From: an uncultured bacterium
GTDB taxonomy: Bacteria; Planctomycetota; UBA1135; GCA-002686595
Direction of reading: 5' to 3'
NCBI GenBank assembly: GCA_938083085.1
Contig: CALLKX010000046.1
Location: forward strand, 1-56,477
Length of the DNA stretch: 56,477 bases
Shown: positions 9,001 to 16,645 of the stretch, in pieces
How the letters are laid out: each line of letters starts with the position of its first letter
Position numbering within the stretch: position 1 is the first letter of the stretch
Position numbers and translations under genes: made by a program
Notes under the pieces: model-generated
Told to the model about the DNA's origin: nothing
Seen by the model: only the letters and a program-made list of their open reading frames with translations
Databases searched by the model: none

Positions 9001-9143
9001 CGGGACAACGCAGACGCGTCCAGGCCGGCGAAGATCGCCGCCGTGGAAGGCGCTCCGCTGCTCCCGCCCCCACCGCCGCAGGCCGCGGTGAGGCCAGCGA
9101 GTCCGGCGAGAAGAAGGGTCGGGGTCGTGCGGTGGTCCAGCAT
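6024..9143 (-). CDS. Large secreted beta-propeller lipoprotein (esterase-like phytase / choice-of-anchor I-like)
   Basis: A 1039-residue lipoprotein. Its signal peptide ends in LTAAC followed by a flexible GGGGGSSGAPS spacer. A PKD/Ig-like segment (about 35-120: TLEASVTGGEGVTSFEWLQL) precedes many beta-propeller-like repeats with LVIVD-like strands (EVAVFDLTDPTEPVSVG at about 165; GAVAAFDMSNPAAPAFAGWL near the end) and YVTIYKV, ALGADGTRAWVA blades. The region around 620-800 (ANLDFGLGRRFGGFGAL, HAVEGLCVSN, CGVYSLDLSTATNL) resembles esterase-like phytase or choice-of-anchor I proteins. It is likely anchored in a membrane or on the cell surface. The substrate is unknown. It is monocistronic as far as can be seen and divergent from the PLP-enzyme gene, with 90 nt between the two starts. 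Confidence 0.65.
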   Translation of the reverse strand: MLDHRTTPTLLLAGLAGLTAACGGGGGSSGAPSTAAIFAGLDASALSRARVTLEASVTGGEGVTSFEWLQLSGPPVSLEAVPGGPAGAISFLAPDRDAQLEFEASGMSQGGSKLASDSVVITVDAPGSALTSSLLSTIDLGGGGRALTSAYHAATARVFIIDPLLGEVAVFDLTDPTEPVSVGSITAPPAAPGYVPGPPLDVDCGATGPVVVSWSGETTEFPGRVQFTDPATLVPQLAISSFGSNPVGIDVTPDGGVVAVVCAGDPPFFGGGEGLGYVTIYKVPVGGPALMNPTTDIAPIPFTAFDGDEAALEAAGARWFERPNPNAPTVASLQLTPRAVALGADGTRAWVACPENDVLILIDTVEELATACLPLDDRAWGTFEAGAFAQGQRIEWDAPPAQLTTAAGDAIEVGGFTGIAGATMSSMSEEGRIRATVIDGAGPLLAPADVDGDLSLEVPMVAPDQQLQLRVVELDPRTGAVTLISQLPLSGAQGAAVTGRPSLFASSTGLAFQDEPTVDTSGNEVTASALGARFGGAAALPSGGFWLADARRCGLWEFDPTGVLVQRLVPEGTPASLGTATLPPAYAARRANLDFGLGRRFGGFGALAHDDASGVLTAAARLPLDHPDTASDATSASSAVIRLLQVDAATGVAVGEYALVLDASDHAVEGLCVSNSAAFAGLALLEAAADPEGFCGVYSLDLSTATNLQSLAPADYAAVSSQLEATPPDQLGALQVPVTPVGKVLRADLSEAGLGGSGRASGLASLGDDLVVTFDNGAGLDEAAAAPGSGVLSGVGGASTAFALVKLEPEGVDASSVPGAFDPRPLPVKGLIQPLDLVSFSHRGETRLALANGGLARVIPAGTGAGSDERERVMDLTLDTQTFLNALELQQPDEAGDLMVSTVGADPDGDGLVNSLLSFGARSIAVRDAAGAELWSSGQRLAGRAAELDPAGQRAAATMSGLRPVALALGEAGGVRYLAASLEGPGAVAAFDMSNPAAPAFAGWLTGPQSAGDVEAAGDLLVVTDPAAGRVTIFRVSSL

Positions 9144-9233
9144 TCGTTCGTCCTAACCCTATCCCGTCCAGAGCGCCGAGTGTATCCATGGGGGATATCT
9201 GCGGGCATCGGCATCGACCGCGCCCTCGCCTCC

Positions 9234-10367
9234 ATGGCTGCCCCCCTCCCTGCCCCCCTTGACCCTGACCTCGAGGGCCGGATTCTCACCCCAGCGCTAC
9301 TGGTGGACCTTGGGGCGGCGCGGCGGAATATCGAGGCCGTCCTGCGCCTCACTGCGGGACCCGCGCGCTGGCGGCCCCACGTGAAGACCGCCAAGATCCC
9401 CGAGGTACTGGCGCTGTACGCGAGGGCAGGTATCCGGAGGTTCAAGTGCGCCACAACCCGTGAGGCGGACGTCCTGGCCGGGGTGCTCGAGGCCGAGTCG
9501 ACCCCCTCTGCCGACATCCTCCTCGCCCACCACCTCCACGGACGCGGCCTGGACCGTCTCACCGAACTGGCCACGAACTGGACCAACATCAAGTTCTCCA
9601 CCCTCGCGGAGTCCGTCGAGCAGGTCGCGGAGATCCCCCCTGGCGTGGGAGTCTTCATCGACGTGGACCTCGGGATGGCGAGGACCGGGATCGAGGTCGG
9701 TGCAGCCGATGAGATCCGGGCGATCGCGCGGGCGGCGGGTGATCGCTTCAGAGGCCTGCACGCCTACGACGGTCACCGACACGAGGCGGACCTCACAGAG
9801 CGCGCCCGGCTCATCCACGCCTCCTACGACGAGCTCGTCTCCCTCGCCGCGACCCTCCGCGAGGCAGACCTCTGCCCCCGAGAGGTCATCACCGCCGGGA
9901 CACCCGCCTTCCCCGCGGCCCTCAAGCACATCGGGCTCGCGACGCTGCCAGGGTCCGTCCACCGCGTCTCTCCCGGGACCGTGGTCTACCACGACCTCCG
10001 GTCCGTCGAGCAGCTCCCCGACCTCGAGGCCGAGTTCGCCGCCACGGTCCTCACGAGGGTCGCGAGTCTCCCCGGGAAGGACCGCGTGACCTGCGACGCC
10101 GGGTCCAAGGCCATCGAGGGCACCGGCGCGGACAGGATCGCCGCGGTCGTCGGTCACGCGCACCTGAAGGCCGCCGGACAGAGCGAGGAACACACGGTCT
10201 TCGAGGCCGAGGATGGGCAGCGCCCAGCCCGCGGCGCCGTGCTGCGGCTGATTCCCGGGCACGTTTGCCCCACCGTGAACCTCGCCACCCACGCGCTCCT
10301 GCTCGAGGACGGCCAGCTCATCGGGCGCACCGAGGTCGCGGCACGCGGGCACGAGGCGCTCGCCTGA
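9234..10367 (+). CDS. Fold-III PLP enzyme: D-threonine aldolase / D-serine dehydratase-like
   Basis: A 377-residue cytosolic enzyme with an alanine-racemase-type TIM barrel. RPHVKTAK carries the presumed PLP lysine K51, and VFIDVDLGMARTGI and GLHAYDGHRHE are typical barrel strands of this family. The C-terminal beta domain ends in PGHVCPTVNL, whose His and Cys match the metal-binding pair of the D-serine dehydratase-like domain (PF14031). Known members cleave D-threonine to glycine and acetaldehyde or deaminate D-serine; which applies here cannot be decided. ATG 9234 (MAAPLPAP) was chosen because upstream in-frame sequence runs into the divergent gene's start. The nitrilase gene follows after 16 nt, so the two are probably cotranscribed. 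Confidence 0.85.
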   Translation: MAAPLPAPLDPDLEGRILTPALLVDLGAARRNIEAVLRLTAGPARWRPHVKTAKIPEVLALYARAGIRRFKCATTREADVLAGVLEAESTPSADILLAHHLHGRGLDRLTELATNWTNIKFSTLAESVEQVAEIPPGVGVFIDVDLGMARTGIEVGAADEIRAIARAAGDRFRGLHAYDGHRHEADLTERARLIHASYDELVSLAATLREADLCPREVITAGTPAFPAALKHIGLATLPGSVHRVSPGTVVYHDLRSVEQLPDLEAEFAATVLTRVASLPGKDRVTCDAGSKAIEGTGADRIAAVVGHAHLKAAGQSEEHTVFEAEDGQRPARGAVLRLIPGHVCPTVNLATHALLLEDGQLIGRTEVAARGHEALA

Positions 10368-10383
10368 CCCCCGGCTCCTCACC

Positions 10384-11322
10384 ATGCCCAACACCCCCTA
10401 TCGGGCCGCCGTTATCCAGGCGGCCCCGGCCGCCCTCGATCTCCACGGCACGCTCGAGCGAGTCGATCAGCTCACCGCCCGCGCGGCCGCAGATGGAGCG
10501 GCCCTCGTCGTCTTTCCCGAGGCCTTCGTCGGCGGCTACCCCAAGGGCGTCGACTTCGGGGTGAAGCTCGGCACCCGTAGCGACGCCGGTCGCGCGGCCT
10601 TCGAGCGCTATCACGGCGCCGCTATCGAGGTGCCTGGCCCAGGGGTCGACCGCCTCGGCGCTATCGCCGCACGCCACGGCGTCGAGCTGGTCATCGGGGT
10701 CGTCGAGCGAGAGGGCGGGACGCTCTACTGCACGGTCCTGTTCGTCGGGCCTGAAGGACAGCTCCGCGGGAAGCACCGCAAGCTCGTGCCCACCGCCCTC
10801 GAGCGCTGCGTCTGGGGCCGCGGAGACGCCTCGACGCTGACCGTCGTCGACTCTCCCCGGGGCAAGATCGGCGCGGCGATCTGCTGGGAGAACTACATGC
10901 CGCTCATGCGCGCCGCGCTCTACGAGCGGGGCGCTGAGGTCTACTGCGCGCCGACCGTGGACGACCGTGAGGTGTGGCAGTCCACGATGCGACACGTGGC
11001 GGTGGAGGGCCGCTGCCACGTCCTCGCCGCCTGCCAGCATCTCCGTGGCCGCGACCTTCACCCGGACCTGGGCGGCGGCGACGTCTCTCAGGACGAGGTC
11101 TTGATCCGAGGTGGCAGCGTCATCATCGACCCCTTCGGCGAGGTGCTCGCCGGGCCGGTCTTCGAGGAGGACGCCGTCCTCGTCGCCGAGGTGGACCCTG
11201 GCGCCGTGATCCGCGGCCGCTTCGACCTCGACGTGTCCGGGCACTACGCCCGGCCGGACGTGTTCCAGCTGCGCGTCCTCCCCCCCCCCGGCGGCGAGAC
11301 GCCCTCGGGAGAAGGGGACTGA
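10384..11322 (+). CDS. Nitrilase / carbon-nitrogen hydrolase
   Basis: A 312-residue cytosolic enzyme hydrolysing nitriles (or cyanide-like or amide C-N bonds) to acids and ammonia. The catalytic triad is visible: E46 in VVFPEAFVGGYP, K133 in GKHRKLVPT, and C167 in AAICWENYMPL. ICWENYMPLMR, the tail GHYARPDVF and the length fit true nitrilases (branch 1, EC 3.5.5.1) better than amidases. It lies 16 nt downstream of the D-amino-acid PLP enzyme, suggesting a small nitrogen-scavenging operon. A GC-rich hairpin at 11326-11341 directly after the stop may end the transcript. The family assignment is strong; the substrate is not known. Confidence 0.92.
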   Translation: MPNTPYRAAVIQAAPAALDLHGTLERVDQLTARAAADGAALVVFPEAFVGGYPKGVDFGVKLGTRSDAGRAAFERYHGAAIEVPGPGVDRLGAIAARHGVELVIGVVEREGGTLYCTVLFVGPEGQLRGKHRKLVPTALERCVWGRGDASTLTVVDSPRGKIGAAICWENYMPLMRAALYERGAEVYCAPTVDDREVWQSTMRHVAVEGRCHVLAACQHLRGRDLHPDLGGGDVSQDEVLIRGGSVIIDPFGEVLAGPVFEEDAVLVAEVDPGAVIRGRFDLDVSGHYARPDVFQLRVLPPPGGETPSGEGD

Positions 11323-11325
11323 ACT

Positions 11326-11341
11326 CCGCGCCAGGGCGCGG
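11326..11341 (+). terminator. Candidate hairpin after nitrilase
   Basis: CCGCGC-CAGG-GCGCGG, a perfect 6-bp stem with a 4-nt loop starting 3 nt after the nitrilase stop. There is no T-run. Weak support as a terminator. Confidence 0.35.
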
Positions 11342-11459
11342 CCCAAACCGGCCTCACGACCCCTTGCCGGGCGGTCACCTTGCCCATATGCCGCGGGGCG
11401 CCCTAGCATCAGGTGTTCGCCGGCGCCGAGCGGCGAAGCTCACCTACAACTCAAACCGC

Positions 11460-11465
11460 AAGGAG
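11460..11465 (+). promoter_or_regulatory. Ribosome binding site of the CBS-pair gene
   Basis: AAGGAG, 6 nt upstream of ATG 11472. It is one of the few clear Shine-Dalgarno sites in the window, and it fixes the start of this gene well downstream of the open frame's beginning. Confidence 0.8.
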
Positions 11466-11471
11466 TCCGCC

Positions 11472-11888
11472 ATGCTGCGTTCTGTCGAAGCCGAGGATCA
11501 CATGACCCGATCACCGGTGACCCTGAAGCCGGAGACCCACATCTTCGAGGCCATTCGCGCGCTCACCGAGCGCAGCATCTCTGGAGCCACGGTCCTCGAC
11601 GACCACGGCAAGGTCGTCGGGGTGATCTCCGAGATGGACTGCCTCCAGGCTGTGCTGAGCGGCACCTACCACGGCGAGGCCGGTGGCACGGTGGCGGACA
11701 TCATGACCGCCGAGGTGGAGTCGGTGGAGGTGGGCTTGAGCGTCGTGGACGTGGCCCAGCAGCTCATCGACGGCCACCGCCGCCGCTTCCCGGTCGTCAA
11801 GGATGGCAAGTTCGTTGGGCAGGTCTCCTGTCGCTCGATCCTGCGCGCGGTGATGGAGTTCGCGCACACGGACGCCCCGGCCGACTGA
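11472..11888 (+). CDS. Stand-alone CBS-domain pair protein
   Basis: A 138-residue protein made of two CBS motifs. The first is about residues 10-60 (DHMTRSPVTL, ISGATVLDDHGKVVGVIS). The second is about residues 75-130 (VADIMTAEVESVE, RRRFPVVKDGKFVGQVS). Free CBS pairs usually bind adenine nucleotides and regulate partner proteins; no partner can be named here. The start is decided by a good Shine-Dalgarno sequence, AAGGAG at 11460-11465, 6 nt before ATG 11472. The long in-frame extension upstream overlaps the nitrilase gene and has shadow-like composition. It is convergent with the formate dehydrogenase operon. Confidence 0.9.
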   Translation: MLRSVEAEDHMTRSPVTLKPETHIFEAIRALTERSISGATVLDDHGKVVGVISEMDCLQAVLSGTYHGEAGGTVADIMTAEVESVEVGLSVVDVAQQLIDGHRRRFPVVKDGKFVGQVSCRSILRAVMEFAHTDAPAD

Positions 11889-12066
11889 TCCAGCGGATGG
11901 ACCCAGCGGATGGATCCGACCGCGCGAAGCCTCCGGCGATCCCCGGGGAGCCGCGCCCGATGGGCGGCGGCGCCCGCGGTGGCCGCCATGGGCCGGGCCG
12001 CCCCGAGCTCGAGCGCAGGGCCGCGCCGGCTCAGGTCCGGCCCCATGCGGGGACCCAGGTGGAAAC

Positions 12067-14895
12067 TCAGACGGGTGCGTCGATCCCGTAGAAGGTCCCC
12101 GGATAGAGGCCCTCACGGGCCTCGCCCGCTTCGATCTTGCGGACCTCTGCAGCGCACACCTTGTACTCCGCCGTGTCCGTCACCGGATCCCCCGCGTCGT
12201 TGGTGATCACGTTGGCCCGCGCCTCGAAGAAGTGCAGCGGCATCCAGATGCAACGCGGCTGGACCTGGCGTGAGTAGAGCGCCCTGACCTGCACCGAGCC
12301 GCGCCGCGTCGAGATCTCGACCATGTCCCGGTCCTCGATGCCGCGCTTCTTCGCGTCACGGGGGTGGATCTCGACCCAGGCCTCGGACTGCTTGGCGTCG
12401 AGCCCTGATTCGCGCCGGGTCTGCGTCGCGCAGTTGTAGTGATAGAGCGTCCGCCCCGTCGAGAGCAGCAGGCCATAGATCTCATCAGGGAGCTCCGCCG
12501 GCGGGCGGTAGTCCACCGCCTGGAACAGCCCCTTGCCCCGCAGGATGCCCTCCTCATGGAGGAACGTCGTCCCGGGGTGATCCGGGGTCGGGCACGGCCA
12601 CTGGAGGCCCGTCTTGGGGAGCTCCACCGTGGCGTCGAGGCGCGCGTGGCTGATCCCCGAGAACTTATCCGCGTCCCGCACCAGCTCGTCGTACACGTCA
12701 GAGGCAGAGTCGAAAGACCAGTCCGCGCCGCTGGCGTTGGCGAGGTCGATCAGGATGCGCCAGTCCTCACGGGCCTCACCGGGCGGCTCCACCGCCTTGC
12801 GCACACGCTGGACGCGGCGCTCGGAGTTCGTGAACACGCCCTCCTTTTCCGCGAAGACCGAGGCAGGGAACACGACGTCCGCGAAGCGGCAGGTCTCGTT
12901 GAGGAAGGCATCCTGAACGACGACAAACTCTGCGGCGTTCATGCCCTTCTCGAGCTCCATGCAGTTCGGCTCGGAGAGGACCACGTCCTCCCCCATGACA
13001 AAGAGGCCTTTGATGCTCTTGCCCACCTCCTTCATCATCACGTTCAGGTTCAGCCCGGGCTCGGCGGGGATGTTTGTCCCCCACGCCTCCTCGTACCTGG
13101 CGTGGACCTCGGGGTCGTCGACACGCTGGTAACCGGGGAGGAAGATCGGGGTCGCGCCGGCGTCGTTGGCGCCCTGGACGTTGTTCTGTCCGCGCAGGGG
13201 GTTCATCCCTGAAGAGGGCTTACCCAGGTGCCCGGTCATGAGCACGAGGTTCGCGAGGGCGTAGACGTTGTCCGTTCCGTGCGTGTGCTCGGTGATCCCG
13301 AGGGTGTAGTAGATCCCGGCCTTCTCCGTGGTCGCGTACTTGCGCGCGACCCAGCGGATGTCCTCGGCAGAGATCCCCGTGTGCTCCTCTGCCGCCTCGG
13401 GCGAGTAGCGCTTCACGGTCTCGCGCACCGCCTCGAAGCCCTCGGTGTTCTCGGCCACGAAGGTCTCGTCCACGAGGCCCTCCTCGCAGATCACGTGGGC
13501 CATGGCGTTCAGCAGCCAGACGTCGCAGCCCGGCTTCAGCTGGAGGTATTTCTCCGCGATGGTCGACATCCAGATCTTGCGCGGGTCCGCGACCACCATG
13601 GTCGCGCCGCGCCGCACCGCCCGCTTCATCTCCATGGCGATGATCGGGTGCGCCTCGCTCGTGTTGCTCCCGATCACGAACAGGAAGTCCGCGTTACGGA
13701 TCTCCCCGATCGAGTTCGTCATCGCGCCCGCTCCGAAGGTGGTGACCAGACCGGCCACCGTCGGAGCGTGTCATGTCGCTGCACATTGATGGATGTTGTT
13801 CGTCTTGAACACCGCCCGCGATAGCTTCTGCACGAGGTAGTTCTCCTCCATCGTGCAGCGCGACGAGCTGACAAAGCCCAGCCCGTTGGGCCCGTGCCGC
13901 TCGCTGACGCCGTGGAGGCCCGCGGCCGCCACCGAGAGCGCGTTCTCCCAGCTCGTCGGGATCAGCTCGCCCGCGTCGTTGCGAATGAGCGGGCTGGTGA
14001 TGCGTTCATCGTGGTGAATGAAGTCGTAGGCGAAGCGGCCCTTGACGCACAGGTTGCCGTCGTTCGTCGTCGTCCCCGCGGGCGGGCTGGTGACTTTCAC
14101 GACCGCGCCGCGACCCTCGTTGGCGTCAGGGTCCACGTTGAGGTCCAACTGACAGCCGACGCCGCAGAAGTTGCAGGTGCTCCGGACCTTGGTGAGCTCG
14201 CGCTCAGGCTTGGCCTCGCGCGTCAGGGGCAGCTTCTCCCCCATGGCGCCCGTGGGGCAGACGTCGACGCAGCCGCCGCACATCTCACAGGTGGTGTCGA
14301 GCAGCGAGAGGTTGTCCGCCGTCGCGATGGTGGTCTCGGCGCCGCGGCCGGCCAGGCTGATGGCGCTCACGCCCTCGACCTCCTCGCAGTAGCGCGTGCA
14401 GCGCGCGCAGGAGATACAGGTGTCCGCGTTGAAGTGGATGTACGGGTTGCGGTCGGCGTCCCGGTTGTCGCGGAGGGACTCCATGAAGCCCCAATCCTTG
14501 GGCGCCTCGTAGCGCGCCGCCATCTCGAGCAGCTGGTTCGGGGCGCCGCGCTCGGCGACCTCCAGGTCCTGCGGGTGGTCGGTGAGGTAGAGCGCGAAGA
14601 GGGTCTTGCGGTGGCGGTCGACCCGCTCGGTCTCCGTGCGGACCTCGGCGCCATCCTGAGCCGGGGTCTTGCAGGCGGGGAGCAGCCGGCGCTGCCCTTC
14701 GACCTCCACGAGGCAGGTGCGGCAAGCACCCGCCGGCTCGAGGCGCGGGTCGTGGCACAGGGTCGGGATCTCGACCCCGGCCCGCTGCGCGACCTCGAGG
14801 ATCGTCTCCCCCGCCTGGAACGGCATCTTTCGGCCGTCCAGCTCGATGGACTTGGGCGCCCGCTTGGGCAGGTCTGGCTCGCTTCGCTCGATCAT
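12067..14895 (-). CDS. fdhA: NAD-linked formate dehydrogenase catalytic subunit, selenocysteine-containing (in-frame TGA at 13771-13773)
   Basis: Read through the TGA, this is a 942-residue protein that oxidises formate to CO2 (or the reverse) at a Mo/W-bis-MGD centre. Domain order: [2Fe-2S] plant-type ferredoxin (CHDPRL ... GACRTC ... PAC, residues ~45-75); a NuoG-like linker; two [4Fe-4S] clusters (CISCARCTRYC, CEMCGGCVDVCP, ~170-225); the molybdopterin-domain [4Fe-4S] (CNFCGVGC ... CVKG, ~255-300); the catalytic Mo domain; and a C-terminal dinucleotide-binding domain (STGRTLYHYN ... VQVRALYSRQVQPRC). Around the TGA the sequence reads NNIHQCAAT-U-HAPTVAGL, matching Sec140-His141 of E. coli FdhF (VUHGPSVAGL), so residue 375 is most likely selenocysteine. 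A SECIS-like stem-loop follows at once. Oddity: the usual CPxCxxxGxC cysteines of the His/Cys cluster are absent (DHPQDLEVAERGAPNQL). It starts 3 nt after the stop of the NuoEF-like subunit gene. An ordinary gene caller would report two ORFs (13771-14895 and 12067-13758, the latter from a GTG). Confidence 0.93.
13729..13768 (-). promoter_or_regulatory. SECIS-like element directing selenocysteine insertion in fdhA
   Basis: On the minus strand, starting 2 nt after the TGA (13771-13773), CGCTCCGA (13768-13761) pairs perfectly with TCGGAGCG (13736-13729). Inside it, GGTGGCC (13759-13753) pairs with GGTCACC (13747-13741) with one G-U, closing the loop GGTCT (13752-13748). The GGUCU loop lies 19-23 nt after the UGA, the same distance as I recall for E. 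coli fdhF, whose loop is also AGGUCU. The loop G-U is the known SelB contact. Part of the similarity is forced by the conserved A-G-L peptide, but the 8-bp basal stem is not. Confidence 0.88.
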
Positions 14896-14898
14896 CTA

Positions 14899-16509
14899 TC
14901 AGCCCTCGTTGGAGGTCTCCTCTTCGAACGCTTCAGGGAAGTACTTGAGCGCGCTTGTGAGCGGCAGCGGGGCCGCCTGCCCGAGCCCGCAGATCGAGCC
15001 CTCGTTCATCTGCCACGCCGCGTCGGCGGCGTTGGCCAGGGGGCCGTCGACGTCTTCGCCGCTCGCCTGGCGCTCCACGGACTCCCGCAGGTAGCGGGTC
15101 CCGATCCGGCACGGCGCGCACTGGCCGCAGCTCTCCGCCTCGAAGAAGCGCAGCTGCTGGGTCGCGGCCCAGCGGATATCCACGGTGTCATTCAGGACCA
15201 CGACCCCCGCGGAGCCCAGCATGGAGCCGAGGCTCCCGAGGTGGCGGAAATCCAGGGGGTCACCGCGCCGATCGGCAGGCAGGAACCCCGAGCTCGCGCC
15301 GCCCGGGCTGAAGGCCTTGAGGGTCCCCACATAGCCACCGGCCGCCTCGACCAGCTCGTCCAGGGAGACGCCCAGCGGGAGCTCGTAGGTCCCGGGCTGC
15401 TGGACGTGGCCGCTGATGCAGTAGAGCTTGGTGCCCGCCTCCGTCCGGCCGAGCCCCCGGAACCAGTCGCCGCCGCGCTCGACGATCCCCGGCACGCAGG
15501 CGATGGTCTCCACGTTGTGGATCAGGGTCGGCTTGCCCCAGAGCCCGACCTCGACGGGGAAGGGCGGCTTGATCCGCGGCATGCCGCGCTTGCCCTCAAG
15601 GGCCTCGAGGAGCGCGGTCTCCTCCCCGCAGATGTAGGCGCCGTTGCCCTCGTGAGTATGGAAGCGAACGTCCCCATAGACCCCCGAGGCGTGGGCCTCG
15701 TCGATCATGCGGCGGACGATCCCGAGGGGCACCTCGAACTCGCCGCGCAGGTAGAGGTAGCAGTCCTTGGCTCCGATGGCGTGGGCCGCAATGGCCAGAC
15801 CCTCGAGCACGAGGTCCGGACGGCGCAGCATGCACTCCCGGTCCTTGAAGGTGCCCGGCTCCCCCTCGTCGGCGTTGAGGACCACGAAGCGCTCCTGCTC
15901 CGCCTGCCCCGCCACGCCGCGCCACTTGATGTGCGCGGGGAAGCCGGCGCCGCCGCGGCCCTGGAGGCCGGAGGCCTCGAGCAGGTCAATGACGCCCTCG
16001 GCTCCCAGCTCCGCCGCGGCCTTGAAGGCCGCGCCCAACGGCGCGGCGGGCTTGCTGAGGTCGATGGCCAGCTCACCGTCGGCGGCGCCCACCGGCCCCA
16101 CCGCGCCGGTCCACTCGGTCTCGCCAGGCGCCGCGGCGCTGTCGAGCTTGGACCAATCGCTGCCGGCGGCCTTCACGTCTTCGACCGTCACGTGCGGCAT
16201 GGTGCGGCGGTCCCGGAGGACCGCCGGGGGCACGTCGCAGCCGGCGAGGCAGGAGGCCTCCTCCACCGGGAGCCCCTGGGCCTTGGCCGCGTCGAGGACG
16301 TCCTGCGCGCCGCCGAGCAAGCAGCTCAGGCCCGTGCACACGCGCACCTTGGCCTCCGAGCGGGAGAGCATGTGATAGAAGCTCCCGATGCCCCAGACGT
16401 GCGCCTCGGGGACCCCTGTCTCCCGCGCGATGTCACGGGCCACGCCCTCGAGCAGTCCGCCCGCTTCGCGGAGTCGGTCGGGTACGGAGGCAGCGTCGTC
16501 TCGGCTCAT
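14899..16509 (-). CDS. fdhB: Formate dehydrogenase NAD/FMN subunit (NuoE-NuoF fusion)
   Basis: A 536-residue diaphorase subunit passing electrons between the FdhA iron-sulfur chain and NAD+. Residues ~1-105 are a short NuoE-like thioredoxin-fold domain with all four [2Fe-2S] ligands (CTGLSC, SCLAGC) but little of the usual N-terminal helical bundle. From ~150 on it is NuoF: FMN/NADH site GRGGAGFP, NADEGEPGTFKDRE, ICGEETALLEALEGKRG, then an SLBB domain, then the N3-type [4Fe-4S] ligands CGQCAPCRIGT and a later Cys in ICGLGQ. This is the architecture of the beta subunits of soluble NAD-dependent formate dehydrogenases and also of HydB-type hydrogenase subunits; the neighbouring FdhA settles the role. 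It is the first gene of a two-gene operon. Confidence 0.92.
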   Translation of the reverse strand: MSRDDAASVPDRLREAGGLLEGVARDIARETGVPEAHVWGIGSFYHMLSRSEAKVRVCTGLSCLLGGAQDVLDAAKAQGLPVEEASCLAGCDVPPAVLRDRRTMPHVTVEDVKAAGSDWSKLDSAAAPGETEWTGAVGPVGAADGELAIDLSKPAAPLGAAFKAAAELGAEGVIDLLEASGLQGRGGAGFPAHIKWRGVAGQAEQERFVVLNADEGEPGTFKDRECMLRRPDLVLEGLAIAAHAIGAKDCYLYLRGEFEVPLGIVRRMIDEAHASGVYGDVRFHTHEGNGAYICGEETALLEALEGKRGMPRIKPPFPVEVGLWGKPTLIHNVETIACVPGIVERGGDWFRGLGRTEAGTKLYCISGHVQQPGTYELPLGVSLDELVEAAGGYVGTLKAFSPGGASSGFLPADRRGDPLDFRHLGSLGSMLGSAGVVVLNDTVDIRWAATQQLRFFEAESCGQCAPCRIGTRYLRESVERQASGEDVDGPLANAADAAWQMNEGSICGLGQAAPLPLTSALKYFPEAFEEETSNEG

Positions 16510-16603
16510 GATGGGTTCCGGGGATGCGCCCGCTGGCGCCCGAACATTATGCGACGAGGGAGCCGTGCCCGCTGGTCGAGTCTCGCTGCGGGAGTCGATT
16601 CCC

Positions 16604-16636
16604 CTGAGGTTCCTCTGAGGTTCCTCTGAGGTTCCC
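16604..16636. repeat. 11-bp direct repeat, three copies
   Basis: CTGAGGTTCCT occurs at 16604-16614 and 16615-16625, with a third near-copy CTGAGGTTCCC at 16626-16636. It lies in the 136-nt gap between the fdhB start and the sialidase stop, about 95 nt upstream of fdhB. On the fdh coding strand each copy reads AGGAACCTCAG. It could be a regulator-binding array or a simple replication-slippage product. Confidence 0.75.
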
Positions 16637-16645
16637 CCGCGCGCC

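Noticed and set aside
10974..11471. N-terminal extension of the CBS protein
   Set aside because: It overlaps the nitrilase gene; the AAGGAG site sets the start at 11472.
12067..13758. Separate molybdopterin oxidoreductase gene starting at a GTG, and the upstream half as a truncated pseudogene
   Set aside because: The two halves are in the same frame, separated only by the TGA at the Sec position and followed by a SECIS-like hairpin; a single selenoprotein gene explains all of this.
13894..16629. Very long plus-strand ORF opposite the formate dehydrogenase genes
   Set aside because: Arg/Ala/Gly/His-rich shadow in high-GC DNA; the minus strand encodes clear FDH domains.
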